Shown: positions 51,667-61,562, counted from the stretch's first letter. The stretch: 64,000 bases of DNA from Bacteroidales bacterium (GCA_028277395.1 JANQGJ010000001.1:62001-126000), one strand, 5' to 3'. A program made the numbers and translations. Notes: a model not told the origin generated them from the sequence alone.

Positions 51667-53106
51667 ATGATGAAGAAAAAGCATGTCGAAATTTGGGAAA
51701 AATGTTTAGACGTAATAAAAGATAACATTCCACCACAAAGTTATAAAACATGGTTTGCTCCAATAGAACCAATAAACCTTGAAAAAGACGTGCTGACAAT
51801 ACAGGTCCCCAGTCAATTTTTTTATGAATGGCTGGAAGAACACTATATTAGTTTGCTGAGAAAAACCATCAGGATGGTAATTGGACCGGGGGCTACACTT
51901 GAATACAGTGTAATAATTGATAATAACTATGATAAGTCGAAGCCTTATGCTGTAAAATATCCTGCAGCTGACAAAAAGGCTACACAAAACAACCAGGTAT
52001 CCATGCCTTTAGATCTAAACAAGGGGAAAACAAGAGATATTCCAAATCCGTTTATAATCCCCGGACTAAAAAAATTAAAAATAGAATCTCAACTGGTAGA
52101 TACATATTCATTCGATAATTTTATTGAGGGTGAATGCAACAGGCTTGCCCGATCAGCCGGCTGGGCGATATCTGAAAATCCCGGAAAAACTGCATTTAAC
52201 CCACTTTTGGTTTATAGTAGTGTCGGTCTTGGTAAAACCCATCTGGCACATGCAATAGGATTACAGGTGAAGAAGAATTACCCTGAGAAAATTGTTCTGT
52301 ATGTAAAAACTGATCAGTTTATAAACCAATATATTGATTCAGTCAGAAATAATAATCAGAATGACTTTGTTCACTTTTACCAAATGATTGATGTCCTCAT
52401 AATCGATGACATTCAATTTATTGCGGGAAAAGAGAAAACACAGGATGTATTTTTTCACATTTTTAATCATTTGCACCAAAACAATAAACAGTTAATTCTA
52501 ACATCTGATAAGCCTCCTGTAGAATTGAAAGGAATGGAACCAAGATTACTTTCAAGATTCAAATGGGGACTGGCAGCTGACCTGCAGATGCCTGACCTTG
52601 AGACTAGAATATCAATATTACAGAAGAAATTATATAAGGATGGAATAGAAATGCCTTACGAGGTTATTGAATACCTTGCATATAGCATAACTACAAACAT
52701 CAGGGAGATGGAAGGAGCCTTAATATCCATTCTGGCCCAGTCAACACTAAACAAAAAATCAATTACGCTTGAACTTGCAAGTCAAATGATTGATAAGTTT
52801 GTTAAAAGTACTACCAGGGAAATATCAATTGATTACATACAAAAAATTGTTTGCGATTACTTTAGTGTACCTCTTGATGTATTAAATTCAAAGACCAGGA
52901 AAAGGGAAATCGTACAGGCAAGACAACTTGCCATGTACTTCTCAAAGATGCATACAAAAAATTCATTGGCTACAATCGGACTGCATTGTGGAAATAAAGA
53001 TCATGCTACTGTGCTACACGCATGCAGAACAGTAAACAATCTTATTGAAACAGATAAGCAGTTTAGGGTGTATGTTGATGATATTGATAAAAAACTGAAA
53101 CTTTAA
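51667..53106 (+). CDS. dnaA: Chromosomal replication initiator DnaA
   Basis: 479 residues (Met1 or Met2). Domain I (6-85) starts VEIWEKCLDVIKDNIPPQSY, then KTWFAPI. AAA+ domain III has Walker A VGLGKTH (186-192; preceded by SS, not the usual GG) and Walker B VLIIDDIQF. Domain IV ends with CGNKDHATVLHACRTV, the DnaA-box recognition helix. It opens the origin. I found no DnaA-box cluster in the flanking gaps, so oriC is probably not here. Confidence 0.97.
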   Translation: MMKKKHVEIWEKCLDVIKDNIPPQSYKTWFAPIEPINLEKDVLTIQVPSQFFYEWLEEHYISLLRKTIRMVIGPGATLEYSVIIDNNYDKSKPYAVKYPAADKKATQNNQVSMPLDLNKGKTRDIPNPFIIPGLKKLKIESQLVDTYSFDNFIEGECNRLARSAGWAISENPGKTAFNPLLVYSSVGLGKTHLAHAIGLQVKKNYPEKIVLYVKTDQFINQYIDSVRNNNQNDFVHFYQMIDVLIIDDIQFIAGKEKTQDVFFHIFNHLHQNNKQLILTSDKPPVELKGMEPRLLSRFKWGLAADLQMPDLETRISILQKKLYKDGIEMPYEVIEYLAYSITTNIREMEGALISILAQSTLNKKSITLELASQMIDKFVKSTTREISIDYIQKIVCDYFSVPLDVLNSKTRKREIVQARQLAMYFSKMHTKNSLATIGLHCGNKDHATVLHACRTVNNLIETDKQFRVYVDDIDKKLKL

Positions 53107-53123
53107 CATTGTTTTTATGTTAA

Positions 53124-53146
53124 TTCTGCTTAACCAGACAGCAGAA
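53124..53146 (+). terminator. Hairpin after dnaA
   Basis: TTCTGCT (53124-53130) pairs with AGCAGAA (53140-53146); a second hairpin TAACAT/ATGTTA overlaps the stop codon (53104-53122). T run is weak. Confidence 0.4.
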
Positions 53147-53199
53147 CATTTGCTTCTTTGAGCTATTTTTATTATCTTTAACACCAAATTAATAATATT

Positions 53200-53205
53200 A
53201 AGGAG
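53200..53205 (+). promoter_or_regulatory. Shine-Dalgarno site of the phosphatase gene
   Basis: AAGGAG lies 6 nt before ATG 53212, ideal spacing. Unusual in a window where most genes lack such a site. Confidence 0.6.
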
Positions 53206-53211
53206 ATAAAT

Positions 53212-53664
53212 ATGAACATTCTTTTTGTTTGTACAGGCAACATATGCCGGTCGCCCATTGCAGAAGCATTACTTAAAAAGAAATTTGAGGAGAATGGTAT
53301 TGAAGGAACTGTCGAATCGGCTGGTTTCTCACCAACCACGATTAATGAACCTCCGGATCACAGGGCTGTTAAAGCAGCGAAAAAATTCGACCTCGAATTG
53401 AGTGGGGCCTCCCGATTATTTAAAAAAAGTGATTTTAAAGATTTCGATTTTATATACTGCATGGATACCCTAAATTATCGTGAAGTAATTGATCTTACAA
53501 AAAACAAAACCGAAGAAAAGAAGGTAGATTACTTAATGAATGTTATTGAGCCCGGTAGTAATAAAATAGTTCCTGATCCAATCCATAGTGGAACAGTAGA
53601 TTTTGACGACATAATCGGGTTACTTGATAGAATTACCGATAAATTAGTAGATAAGTTTAAATAA
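53212..53664 (+). CDS. Low-molecular-weight protein tyrosine phosphatase
   Basis: 150 residues, family length. P-loop C7-T-G-N-I-C12-R13-S14 (VCTGNICRSP) holds the nucleophile Cys7, and the C-terminal VPDPIHSG holds the general-acid Asp. It dephosphorylates tyrosine, often of exopolysaccharide kinases. Cytoplasmic. First of three closely spaced genes; 14 bp to the next. Confidence 0.95.
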   Translation: MNILFVCTGNICRSPIAEALLKKKFEENGIEGTVESAGFSPTTINEPPDHRAVKAAKKFDLELSGASRLFKKSDFKDFDFIYCMDTLNYREVIDLTKNKTEEKKVDYLMNVIEPGSNKIVPDPIHSGTVDFDDIIGLLDRITDKLVDKFK

Positions 53665-53678
53665 ATCATCAATTTCCA

Positions 53679-54629
53679 GTGCTAGTTACCATTCCCGGTA
53701 AATCTGATATTACCAATACGCTTGATAGGATTTCACCTTATATCCACAATACACCGATATTAACATCGACATTGTTGAACAGTATGTTCAACTGTAGTAT
53801 GTTTTTCAAATGTGAGAATTTTCAAAAGGCAGGATCTTTTAAATCACGTGGTGCTGTAAATGCGATCCTTGGTCTTTCTGAATCTGAATTAAGGGCCGGA
53901 GTAGGGACCCATTCTTCAGGTAATTTTGCCCAGGCTCTAGCAAGAGCAGCAGGTATGTTAAATGTTCCTGCACATATTGTTATGCCAGAGAATGCACCAA
54001 AAGTGAAGGTAAATGCTGTTAAACAGTATGGTGGTAAGATCACTTTCTGTAAACCTACACTGGCAGCCAGAGAAGAAGCTCTGGAACAGATATTATCTCA
54101 AACGGGAGCCAAAGAAATACACCCATATGATAATTATGATATTATTGCCGGACAGTCTACAGCAACACTCGAATTATGTAGGGAAATAACCGACCTTGAT
54201 ATTATCCTGTGTCCGATAGGAGGCGGAGGATTAATAAGTGGTACAGCTTTGAGTGCTTTTTATTTCGGTAATAATATTGAAGTAATTGCCTGTGAACCCG
54301 CAGGAGCTGATGATGCTTATCGTTCAATGCTTGCCGGCAGGATCATACCCAGTGTTGATCCTAATACAATTGCAGACGGACTTTTGACATCTCTTGGAGA
54401 AAGGAATTTTCCCATAATAAAAAAATATGTAAGTAAGATCGTTACGGTTAATGAAGATTCTATCATTTCAGCTATGAAACTGATTTATGAAAGATTAAAA
54501 ATTGTTATTGAGCCGTCATCAGCTGTTCCACTTGCAGCCATAATTGAAAACAAAATTGAATTGACTGATAAAAATGTCGGTATAATCATCTCCGGTGGTA
54601 ATATTGATTTGGCAGGTATCCCGTTTTAA
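53679..54629 (+). CDS. PLP-dependent threonine/serine dehydratase or racemase
   Basis: 316 residues from GTG 53679. Fold-type II PLP enzyme: Schiff-base Lys55 in KAGSFKSRGAVNAIL, glycine loop PIGGGGLISG and SSGNFAQALARAAG. No C-terminal ACT domain, so it is the catabolic/serine-racemase-like size class. Likely converts threonine or serine to 2-oxo acids, or racemises serine; sequence alone does not separate these. 2 bp before the methylase gene. Confidence 0.88.
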   Translation: MLVTIPGKSDITNTLDRISPYIHNTPILTSTLLNSMFNCSMFFKCENFQKAGSFKSRGAVNAILGLSESELRAGVGTHSSGNFAQALARAAGMLNVPAHIVMPENAPKVKVNAVKQYGGKITFCKPTLAAREEALEQILSQTGAKEIHPYDNYDIIAGQSTATLELCREITDLDIILCPIGGGGLISGTALSAFYFGNNIEVIACEPAGADDAYRSMLAGRIIPSVDPNTIADGLLTSLGERNFPIIKKYVSKIVTVNEDSIISAMKLIYERLKIVIEPSSAVPLAAIIENKIELTDKNVGIIISGGNIDLAGIPF

Positions 54630-54631
54630 TT

Positions 54632-55360
54632 ATGAAGAAAGATGAATATGGTAAGCTGTACCTGATCCCAACCACACTCGGGGATGTAAATACATCGCAT
54701 AAAGTATTGCCCAACTTCAATACTCAAATTATCTATTCTCTTGATATTTTTATAGTTGAACAGGTAAGAACAGCCAGGCGTTTCCTAAGCTCTCTAAAAC
54801 ATCCGGTTAGCATTGATAATATTACATTTAATGAGTTAAATAAGCATACGGATGAATCTGCAGTTCAATCATACCTTGAACCGGCATTCTTTGGAAATTC
54901 AATCGGACTTTTATCCGAAGCAGGCACACCATGCATCGCGGATCCTGGGTCTTCGGTTGTAAAAACAGCCCATCAATATGGAATCGGGATTATACCGTTA
55001 ATTGGACCGAACTCGATTATTTTATCATTGATGGCATCTGGCTTCAATGGTCAAAACTTTACATTTCACGGCTATTTACCGGTAAACAAACACGATCTTA
55101 CAAGAAAGTTAAAAGATATCGAATTCCTTTCCAGGAAATACAATCAGACACAGATCTTCATCGAAACACCTTATCGTAATAACAAACTTCTGAATTCAAT
55201 CTTAAATACCTGCTCTAAAAATACATTTATTTGCATTGCAACTGATTTAACACTCCCGACTGAATCAATTATAACACTCTCTGTTGCTGACTGGAAAAAT
55301 ATGAAACATGATCTTAATAAAAAGCCATCTGTGTTTTTATTATATTCATACTCCGGATAA
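54632..55360 (+). CDS. SAM-dependent tetrapyrrole-type methyltransferase (RsmI-like)
   Basis: 242 residues. GKLYLIPTTLGDVNTSHKVL at the start, EQVRTARRFLSS, GLLSEAGTPCIADPGSSVVK and LIGPNSIILSLMASGFNGQN are the RsmI motifs, as is IFIETPYRNNKLL. RsmI 2'-O-methylates C1402 of 16S rRNA; this is a shorter, diverged relative seen in Bacteroidota, so its target may differ. Adjacent to the dehydratase gene with a 2-bp gap. Confidence 0.85.
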   Translation: MKKDEYGKLYLIPTTLGDVNTSHKVLPNFNTQIIYSLDIFIVEQVRTARRFLSSLKHPVSIDNITFNELNKHTDESAVQSYLEPAFFGNSIGLLSEAGTPCIADPGSSVVKTAHQYGIGIIPLIGPNSIILSLMASGFNGQNFTFHGYLPVNKHDLTRKLKDIEFLSRKYNQTQIFIETPYRNNKLLNSILNTCSKNTFICIATDLTLPTESIITLSVADWKNMKHDLNKKPSVFLLYSYSG

Positions 55361-55381
55361 TGTAAGTAGTACTAAGCTATC

Positions 55382-56245
55382 TTATCTTGATAGTTTCCAT
55401 CTTCTGTGAGTCCAGAGCCAATCCTGGGGTTTCTTTCTAATTATATCTTCAAGTTTATTTGCGAGTATTTTTGTTAGTTCTCCATCCTCAAGTTTCCAGG
55501 GTTCTTCAGAAAGCATGCTAAGTTCTAATTCATAATATCCTCGTCTTACTCGCTGAATATCAATAAGTATAACCGGATAATGATATTTCTTTGAATATAC
55601 CTCCGGACCGTGTAAAAATGCTGTATCTCTTCCAAAGAAGTTTACCCAATATGATTTCGCACTATTGGACGGGCTTTGGTCAGCAGCCAGAATAAAATTC
55701 TTCTTTTTATTGGCATTCGCCTGGAAATACCTGGCGGTTTCATAAATTGATACCAGTTCAGCACCCGTTCTGGATCTGTTTTTTTTAAGATATTTATCAA
55801 GGTATTTATTGGCTAAAGGCTTATATAAAGCTACTCCGTCAGAGTTCAGCTGCATACAGGATAAAGCACCCCATTCCCAGTTTGTATAATGAAATGCAAC
55901 TGAAATTATTCCTCCGCAATTCTTATAAATATAACTGATATCTTCTTCATTTATCACTTTATGCCTTTTGTAAATCTGTTTTTTTGTCATTGTAAAAGCT
56001 TTCAAACCTTCAACTGTTATCTCAGAAAGATTTCGGTATGATAACTTCTCAATTCGCAGTAGTTCTTTCCTGCTTTTGTCAGGAAAACATTTCGACAGAT
56101 TATCTCTCACAGTATTCACCCTGTATTTGAAGACTTTGTAAATGAAAAAATAAAGTATATCTGAGAATATATACAATAGCCAAAATGGGACTAATGCAAA
56201 CAATAATATGAAAAACCGAACTAGTATTGCTGATACAAAATTCAT
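55382..56245 (-). CDS. Lipid A biosynthesis acyltransferase (LpxL/HtrB-like)
   Basis: 287 residues. N-terminal membrane helix (about 8-30), acyltransferase motif HYTNWEWG (His and Glu of the H-x4-E site), and ILAADQSPSNSAKSYWVNFF, GRDTAFLHGPEVYSKKY. The end KKPQDWLWTHRRWK is typical. It adds secondary acyl chains to lipid A at the inner membrane. Convergent with the methylase gene (21 bp between stops). Confidence 0.92.
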   Translation of the reverse strand: MNFVSAILVRFFILLFALVPFWLLYIFSDILYFFIYKVFKYRVNTVRDNLSKCFPDKSRKELLRIEKLSYRNLSEITVEGLKAFTMTKKQIYKRHKVINEEDISYIYKNCGGIISVAFHYTNWEWGALSCMQLNSDGVALYKPLANKYLDKYLKKNRSRTGAELVSIYETARYFQANANKKKNFILAADQSPSNSAKSYWVNFFGRDTAFLHGPEVYSKKYHYPVILIDIQRVRRGYYELELSMLSEEPWKLEDGELTKILANKLEDIIRKKPQDWLWTHRRWKLSR

Positions 56246-56330
56246 GGGAGCAAACTTAATGCTTCTTTTTATTATTTATATCTCAATGTAAACTAAATTT
56301 GCAAATTTATTTTTATAACGTTGATAAGGA

Positions 56331-57635
56331 ATGAAGCAATTTATTGCAGGTTTGGGGTTAAGTAAACCTGAGCGCAGAACATTCAGGTTACATACTGTAT
56401 ATATGATTATTGAGGGGTTTGTTCTTGGCATACTTGCATTAAATGAATTCGTGTTTATTAAAAGCCTGAACGGAACAAACTATCAGTTAAGCTTCCTTTT
56501 CCAGTTCAGCATGCTGGTTTTTTTATTCCTGATCGTAATAAATGAGTTTTTAAAAAGAATACAAAACAGAAAAAGGCTGCTAAGAATAACTGCCCTTGTA
56601 AGCCGATTACCGCTGGTTGCGTTGTTGTTGTTTCCCTCCAACAGGGAAGATATGCTTGCTAATCCATACTTTCATTACATATTCCTTCTGCTTTTTCTGA
56701 TTTATTTTTCGGGCAATATTTTTATAAATCCCAATATAAATTATCTGCTTAAAGTCAATTACAGTCACAGCAACTTCGGTAAGCTTTACAGTTATTCCAC
56801 AAGTATTAATAAAATAATTATGCTTGTGGTTACTTTTGCTTACGGATACTTACTTGATTTCAACAACTTTGCTTTTGTTTATATAATCCCGGTTGCTGCA
56901 ATACTTGCCACCATATCAGTATTTGTACTTTCAAACATACAATATCCGGATGAAGAACAGACAATACAAAAGAAGTCTGTATTACAATCTGTTAAATCCT
57001 CTATTCGCGAGATGCAGAATATTCTTAAGTTCAATGTTCCTTACCGACATTTTGAGATTGGCTTTATGTTTTATGGTTTCTCATTTATGATATCTGTAAC
57101 TGTAATAACCATTTATTTCTATGAAGCTCTAAACCTTAATTATGCAAGCGTAGCTTTTTACAGAAATGCGTATAATATACTGGCTATTATATTATTACCT
57201 TTCTTTGGTAAACTGATCAGCAATATTGATCCAAGGAAATTCGCTGCTGTAACTTATGCTTCAATAGCCATTTACATTTTCTGTTTGATGCTAACGACTT
57301 ATTTTCCGGCAAATATTGAGTTTCTGGATATAACATTGTATTACACTTTGATCCTTTATATTATTTTCCATGGAATATTTGCTGCTACCATGGTACTTTT
57401 ATGGAATATTGGATCAGCATACTTTTGTAAACCAGAGGAATCCGGTACATATCAGTCTCTTCATTTATCATTAACCGGAGTTCGGGCAATTTTTGCTCCA
57501 TTGACAGGAGTAGTATTTTACGAATTGTTTGGATTTACAGCTACTTTCTCATTGGCTATTTTTTCTCTGTTATGTGGTATTGTGCTGATGTTCTGGTCGT
57601 ATTATAAAGACGAGAAGAATGTATCAGTAAAATAA
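56331..57635 (+). CDS. Major facilitator superfamily transporter
   Basis: 434 residues with about 12 hydrophobic helices and a basic mid-loop (residues ~205-235, QTIQKKSVLQSVKSSIREMQ). No substrate motif recognised. Inner membrane. It is divergent from the acyltransferase gene and convergent with the gene at 57654. Confidence 0.8.
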   Translation: MKQFIAGLGLSKPERRTFRLHTVYMIIEGFVLGILALNEFVFIKSLNGTNYQLSFLFQFSMLVFLFLIVINEFLKRIQNRKRLLRITALVSRLPLVALLLFPSNREDMLANPYFHYIFLLLFLIYFSGNIFINPNINYLLKVNYSHSNFGKLYSYSTSINKIIMLVVTFAYGYLLDFNNFAFVYIIPVAAILATISVFVLSNIQYPDEEQTIQKKSVLQSVKSSIREMQNILKFNVPYRHFEIGFMFYGFSFMISVTVITIYFYEALNLNYASVAFYRNAYNILAIILLPFFGKLISNIDPRKFAAVTYASIAIYIFCLMLTTYFPANIEFLDITLYYTLILYIIFHGIFAATMVLLWNIGSAYFCKPEESGTYQSLHLSLTGVRAIFAPLTGVVFYELFGFTATFSLAIFSLLCGIVLMFWSYYKDEKNVSVK

Positions 57636-57653
57636 ACTGTCAGAGAATTAATA

Positions 57654-58070
57654 TTATTCCCTTTTAACTGCAAAAGGTTCACCAAAATCAACAACACCTT
57701 CTGATTTAATCTCGTAGGGAAAATAGAAAACAGGTATTTTATCATTATCAGCCAGTAAAATATCAACGGCAATAGTTTCCACATTATCTGCATCCTGTTC
57801 CAACAATACGGCTGCCTCATGCGTTATTCCATAGCCAATTATATTGCCTTTTTCCATTTCTGTGTCACAGTATTTCCTCAAAGACCAGATAACAGATTCA
57901 TTATTTGGAATATTCTTCTTATCAGTAATTTCAAACTCCAACGGATGAACAATCCCGGCTCTGTCTAAAAAAGCACCAAAAGGATAACACTGTCCTGTAT
58001 CTGTCAATAAATCACTGGCGTATTCAAATGAGTGGTCAATAATTGTTTGAACAAGTTTTTCCATATTCAT
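57654..58070 (-). CDS. Hypothetical protein downstream of rarA
   Basis: 138 residues (or 136 from Met3). Acidic and soluble. Features: GQCYPFGAFLDRAGIVHPLE in the first half and IAVDILLADNDKIPVFYFPY in the second. No named domain. It starts 15 bp after the rarA stop on the same strand and is probably co-transcribed with it. Function unknown. Confidence 0.75.
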   Translation of the reverse strand: MNMEKLVQTIIDHSFEYASDLLTDTGQCYPFGAFLDRAGIVHPLEFEITDKKNIPNNESVIWSLRKYCDTEMEKGNIIGYGITHEAAVLLEQDADNVETIAVDILLADNDKIPVFYFPYEIKSEGVVDFGEPFAVKRE

Positions 58071-58085
58071 ACCATTTGATAATCT

Positions 58086-59354
58086 CTAATAATCATATTT
58101 ATCTTTCCATCTTCTTTTAAGCATAATGCGATCAGCTTCTTCTCTGGAATTGTTACCTGGTTCATAAAATTTTCTGCCACTGATCTCTTCCGGTAAAAAT
58201 TCCTGATCAACAAAATTCTCTTCATACTGATGTGAGTACATGTAATCCTTACCGTATCCAATATCTTTCATCAATTTGGTAGGTGCATTTCTAAGATGCA
58301 GAGGAACTGCCAGGTTTCCGGTTTTCTGAACAATTGACTGAGCTTCTTTAATGGCCATATAGGATGAATTGCTTTTTGATGAATTTGCCAGATAGATCGC
58401 AGTCTGAGACAGAATTATTCTTCCCTCGGGCCATCCGATTTTATTTATTGCATCCATACAACTGTTAGCAAGCAACAAAGCGTTTGGATTAGCATTTCCA
58501 ATATCCTCTGAAGCGAGTATCAACATTCTGCGTGCGATAAACTTTGGGTCTTCACCAGCCTCAACCATCCTGGCAAGCCAGTAAACTGCAGCATTGGGAT
58601 CACTTCCTCGTAAAGACTTTATAAAAGCAGAAATAACATCATAATGCATTTCACCCTGCTTATCATAAATTGCAAGGTTTTCCTGGATTATTTTACTGAC
58701 TTTATCGTTTGTTATTGAAATATTCCTGTTTCCTGTCTTTTCCTGGTAAACAACCAGCTCAAGTGCATTGTAAAGCTTACGTGCATCACCACCTGAGATC
58801 CTTATCAGTGCTTCATCTTCTGATAGCTCTATGTTTAACCCAAACTTCTCTGAAAGCAATGCAATACCTTTGGCTAGTAGCTTTCGCAGATCATCGGTTT
58901 CAAGGTTTTGTAGAATATAAACCTGGCATCTCGATAAGAGTGGTGAAATTACCTCAAAAGATGGATTCTCTGTAGTAGCACCGATCAGTGTTATTATTCC
59001 TTTTTCTACCGCATTTAACAATGAGTCCTGCTGTGATTTGCTAAACCTGTGAATCTCGTCAATAAACAATATTGCATTACCATTGAACATAGCTGCCTGG
59101 TTTATTACATTTCTAACATCTTTAACACCAGAACTAACGGCACTTAGGGTATAAAACTCTTTGCTTAACGTGTTGGAAATAACGTTGGCCAATGTTGTTT
59201 TACCAACTCCGGGCGGACCCCATAATATCATTGACGGAATATTTCCAGATTCGATACTTCTCCTGAGAATCGCGTTTTCACCAACAAGATGACGTTGTCC
59301 GATGTATTCATCAAGACTACCAGGTCGTAAAGATTCTGCTAATGGAGTAGGCAT
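58086..59354 (-). CDS. rarA: Replication-associated recombination protein A (MgsA/RarA AAA+ ATPase)
   Basis: 422 residues. N-terminal PLAESLRPGSLDEYIGQRHL, Walker A GPPGVGKTT (46-54), Walker B ILFIDEIHRFSKSQQD (95-110), sensor GATTENPSFEV, and the C-terminal tetramerisation part (SLRGSDPNAAVYWLARMVEA; PLHLRNAPTKLMKDIGYG). Acts at stalled replication forks with SSB. Full length. Confidence 0.96.
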   Translation of the reverse strand: MPTPLAESLRPGSLDEYIGQRHLVGENAILRRSIESGNIPSMILWGPPGVGKTTLANVISNTLSKEFYTLSAVSSGVKDVRNVINQAAMFNGNAILFIDEIHRFSKSQQDSLLNAVEKGIITLIGATTENPSFEVISPLLSRCQVYILQNLETDDLRKLLAKGIALLSEKFGLNIELSEDEALIRISGGDARKLYNALELVVYQEKTGNRNISITNDKVSKIIQENLAIYDKQGEMHYDVISAFIKSLRGSDPNAAVYWLARMVEAGEDPKFIARRMLILASEDIGNANPNALLLANSCMDAINKIGWPEGRIILSQTAIYLANSSKSNSSYMAIKEAQSIVQKTGNLAVPLHLRNAPTKLMKDIGYGKDYMYSHQYEENFVDQEFLPEEISGRKFYEPGNNSREEADRIMLKRRWKDKYDY

Positions 59355-59435
59355 CCGCTGTAAATTTCAAAGTGAAGATCAAAAATAATTTAATATTTTA
59401 CACTAATGTTTCTATTATTAGGATAAATTTGAGAT

Positions 59436-59837
59436 ATGATTGAAAATACAGTATCAGAGCTACGATACAGGTTTAGCAGAAGTAGCGGTCCGGGAGGTCA
59501 GGGAGTAAACAAGGTTTCAACACAGGTTGAACTTCTTTTCGATATTAAAGGTTCTGAATATTTAACTGATGAACAGAAGAATACTATTTTCGATAAGCTC
59601 AGAACCAGAATAAACTCTGAAGGCATCTTCATCCTGAAATGTGATGAAACAAGAAGTCAACATAAAAATAAAGAGATTGTGATTGAGCGTTTCAAAATAC
59701 TGATTGCTGATGCATTGGAACCCGTAAAGAAAAGAATCAAAACAAGACCGGGAAAAGCTCAGAAAGAAAGAAGGTTATCTGACAAAAGAGCTGTTTCAGA
59801 GAAGAAAAAGTACAGAAAACCTGTAAAAGAAGATTAA
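59436..59837 (+). CDS. arfB: ArfB/YaeJ-type alternative ribosome-rescue peptidyl-tRNA hydrolase
   Basis: 133 residues. The GGQ motif (20-22, SGPGGQGVNKVST) hydrolyses peptidyl-tRNA, and the basic C-terminal tail (KTRPGKAQKERRLSDKRAVS) enters the empty mRNA channel. It rescues ribosomes stalled on non-stop mRNA. 69 bp upstream of another translation-quality gene. Confidence 0.93.
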   Translation: MIENTVSELRYRFSRSSGPGGQGVNKVSTQVELLFDIKGSEYLTDEQKNTIFDKLRTRINSEGIFILKCDETRSQHKNKEIVIERFKILIADALEPVKKRIKTRPGKAQKERRLSDKRAVSEKKKYRKPVKED

Positions 59838-59906
59838 TATACAATAATGGTATTTGTGATAATTAGAGAACTTTTATTTTAATTTGCACTTTCAAAATCA
59901 CAGGCT

Positions 59907-60317
59907 ATGAAATTACTCATGATTTACTGTTCCAGATTTTCTTATAATCCAACGATCCATTCTCTTGAGGAATTTCCAAAGATGGAACATGGTGAGGAGT
60001 TGAAGGATGCACTGGTTGCCTTTATACATGCGGAACATCAGGATGAAGAAGATATAAAAGGAGTTGAGAATAAATTACTGAAAAACTTAAAATGGGCAGC
60101 TAAGAAAAATAACACAAAAAATATTGTATTGCATTCATTTGCACATTTGGCAGAAACAAAAGCTGAACCGATGATTACAAAGGATATATTCGATAAAGTG
60201 GAATTAAGGCTGAAAAATGCTGACTACATATGTTCGCAAACTCCGTTTGGACATTTTCTTGACCTTGACCTTCAGGCTCCGGGAGTGTCACAGGCCAGAA
60301 TATTTAAAGGCTTTTAG
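59907..60317 (+). CDS. Freestanding archaeal-type threonyl-tRNA synthetase editing domain
   Basis: 136 residues covering the whole tRNA-Thr_ED domain and nothing else. It begins MKLLMIYCSRFSYNPTIHSL; other hallmarks are ELKDALVAFIHAEHQDEEDI, NIVLHSFAHLAETKAEPMIT and TPFGHFLDLDLQAPG, as in the N-terminal editing domain of archaeal ThrRS (D-aminoacyl-tRNA deacylase-like fold). It would deacylate mischarged Ser-tRNA-Thr in trans, by analogy. The local thrS already has the bacterial editing domain. Lies 69 bp after arfB. Confidence 0.85.
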   Translation: MKLLMIYCSRFSYNPTIHSLEEFPKMEHGEELKDALVAFIHAEHQDEEDIKGVENKLLKNLKWAAKKNNTKNIVLHSFAHLAETKAEPMITKDIFDKVELRLKNADYICSQTPFGHFLDLDLQAPGVSQARIFKGF

Positions 60318-60353
60318 AATTGAAATATGATTCACAGTATTTAGTTTTAGGTT

Positions 60354-61562
60354 ATGAATAGGTTCTTTAAAAAGGCTATATCCAATTATAAGGTACTACT
60401 TATTCTATTTATCTTATTTTCAGTTATTGCCAGTATTCAGCCGTTAATTATTGGTATAAGTCTTCACAGAGAAATAGGAGCAGAGTATAATCAGTATAAT
60501 AACTATACAATATTCAAAAACTCGTTTCTGCATCTGGTAAACAATGAGAACCTTTATAGCTACCATTTTGATGATCACTTTGACTTGTATAAATACAGTC
60601 CCACATTTGCTGTATTCTTTGGTTTTTTTGCGTTGCTTCCCGATTGGATCGGATTAAACCTCTGGAACCTGTTAAATTCGTTGTTATTACTTTTTTCAAT
60701 TTATTATCTCCCCGGGTTATCAAAACATGAAAAAGGTACCGTATCATTACTTATCCTCATTGAACTGATGACATCAATGCAAAATGGCCAGTCAAATGCA
60801 TTAATTGCAGGGCTGCTTATCCTTGCATTTGGTTTGCTTGAGAGGAATAAGTACTGGTTAGCAGCACTTTGTATTGTATTTTCGGCAACAATAAAATTAT
60901 TCGGGATTGTAGGATTTGCAATGTTTCTTCTCTACCCGAAAAAAATCAAGCTATCGTTGTATTCTTTACTATGGTTTCTTGTTTTAGGAGCCCTTCCTCT
61001 AGTGTTTATCGATCTGAATCAATACTTGTACTTATTGAAGAAATACAGTTTATTATTAACAGATGATCATGCGTATTCATACGGGTTGTCAGTAATGGGT
61101 GTAATCAGGTCATGGTTTTGTGTTGAAGTAAACCGAAGCATTGTAATACTCACCGGCGTGTTAATATTTATACTATCACTGGTAAAAACTACAAACTACA
61201 GGTACTTTAAATATCGTACATTTCTGCTTGTATCAATTCTGATATGGGTTGTTATTTTTAATCATAAAGCTGAATCTCCAACGTTCATCATAGCAATATC
61301 CGGAGTTTGCATCTGGTTTGTTATGAGTAACAAAACCAAACTGAACATTATCCTGTTTATACTGGCTTTTGTGCTAACATCGCTATCACCAACAGATATA
61401 ATACCTGAATATGTAAGAGATAACTTAATTGTTGAATATACTTTAAAAGCACTCCCGGTAATCCTTATCTGGTTAAAACTAATTTATGAGATGCTTTTTA
61501 CAGCCATGGCTCCTGAGTTAAATGAGAATAACCCGGAGTTTATAAATAAAAAGAACAGATAA
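60354..61562 (+). CDS. GT87-family (DUF2029) polyprenol-phosphate-sugar glycosyltransferase
   Basis: 402 residues with about ten hydrophobic helices. DUF2029/GT87 motifs: YKYSPTFAVFFGFFALLPDW, SMQNGQSNALIAGLLILAFG and VFSATIKLFGIVGF. Members transfer mannose or related sugars from lipid carriers on the outer side of the inner membrane. The acceptor is unknown. 36 bp after the editing-domain gene. Confidence 0.85.
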   Translation: MNRFFKKAISNYKVLLILFILFSVIASIQPLIIGISLHREIGAEYNQYNNYTIFKNSFLHLVNNENLYSYHFDDHFDLYKYSPTFAVFFGFFALLPDWIGLNLWNLLNSLLLLFSIYYLPGLSKHEKGTVSLLILIELMTSMQNGQSNALIAGLLILAFGLLERNKYWLAALCIVFSATIKLFGIVGFAMFLLYPKKIKLSLYSLLWFLVLGALPLVFIDLNQYLYLLKKYSLLLTDDHAYSYGLSVMGVIRSWFCVEVNRSIVILTGVLIFILSLVKTTNYRYFKYRTFLLVSILIWVVIFNHKAESPTFIIAISGVCIWFVMSNKTKLNIILFILAFVLTSLSPTDIIPEYVRDNLIVEYTLKALPVILIWLKLIYEMLFTAMAPELNENNPEFINKKNR

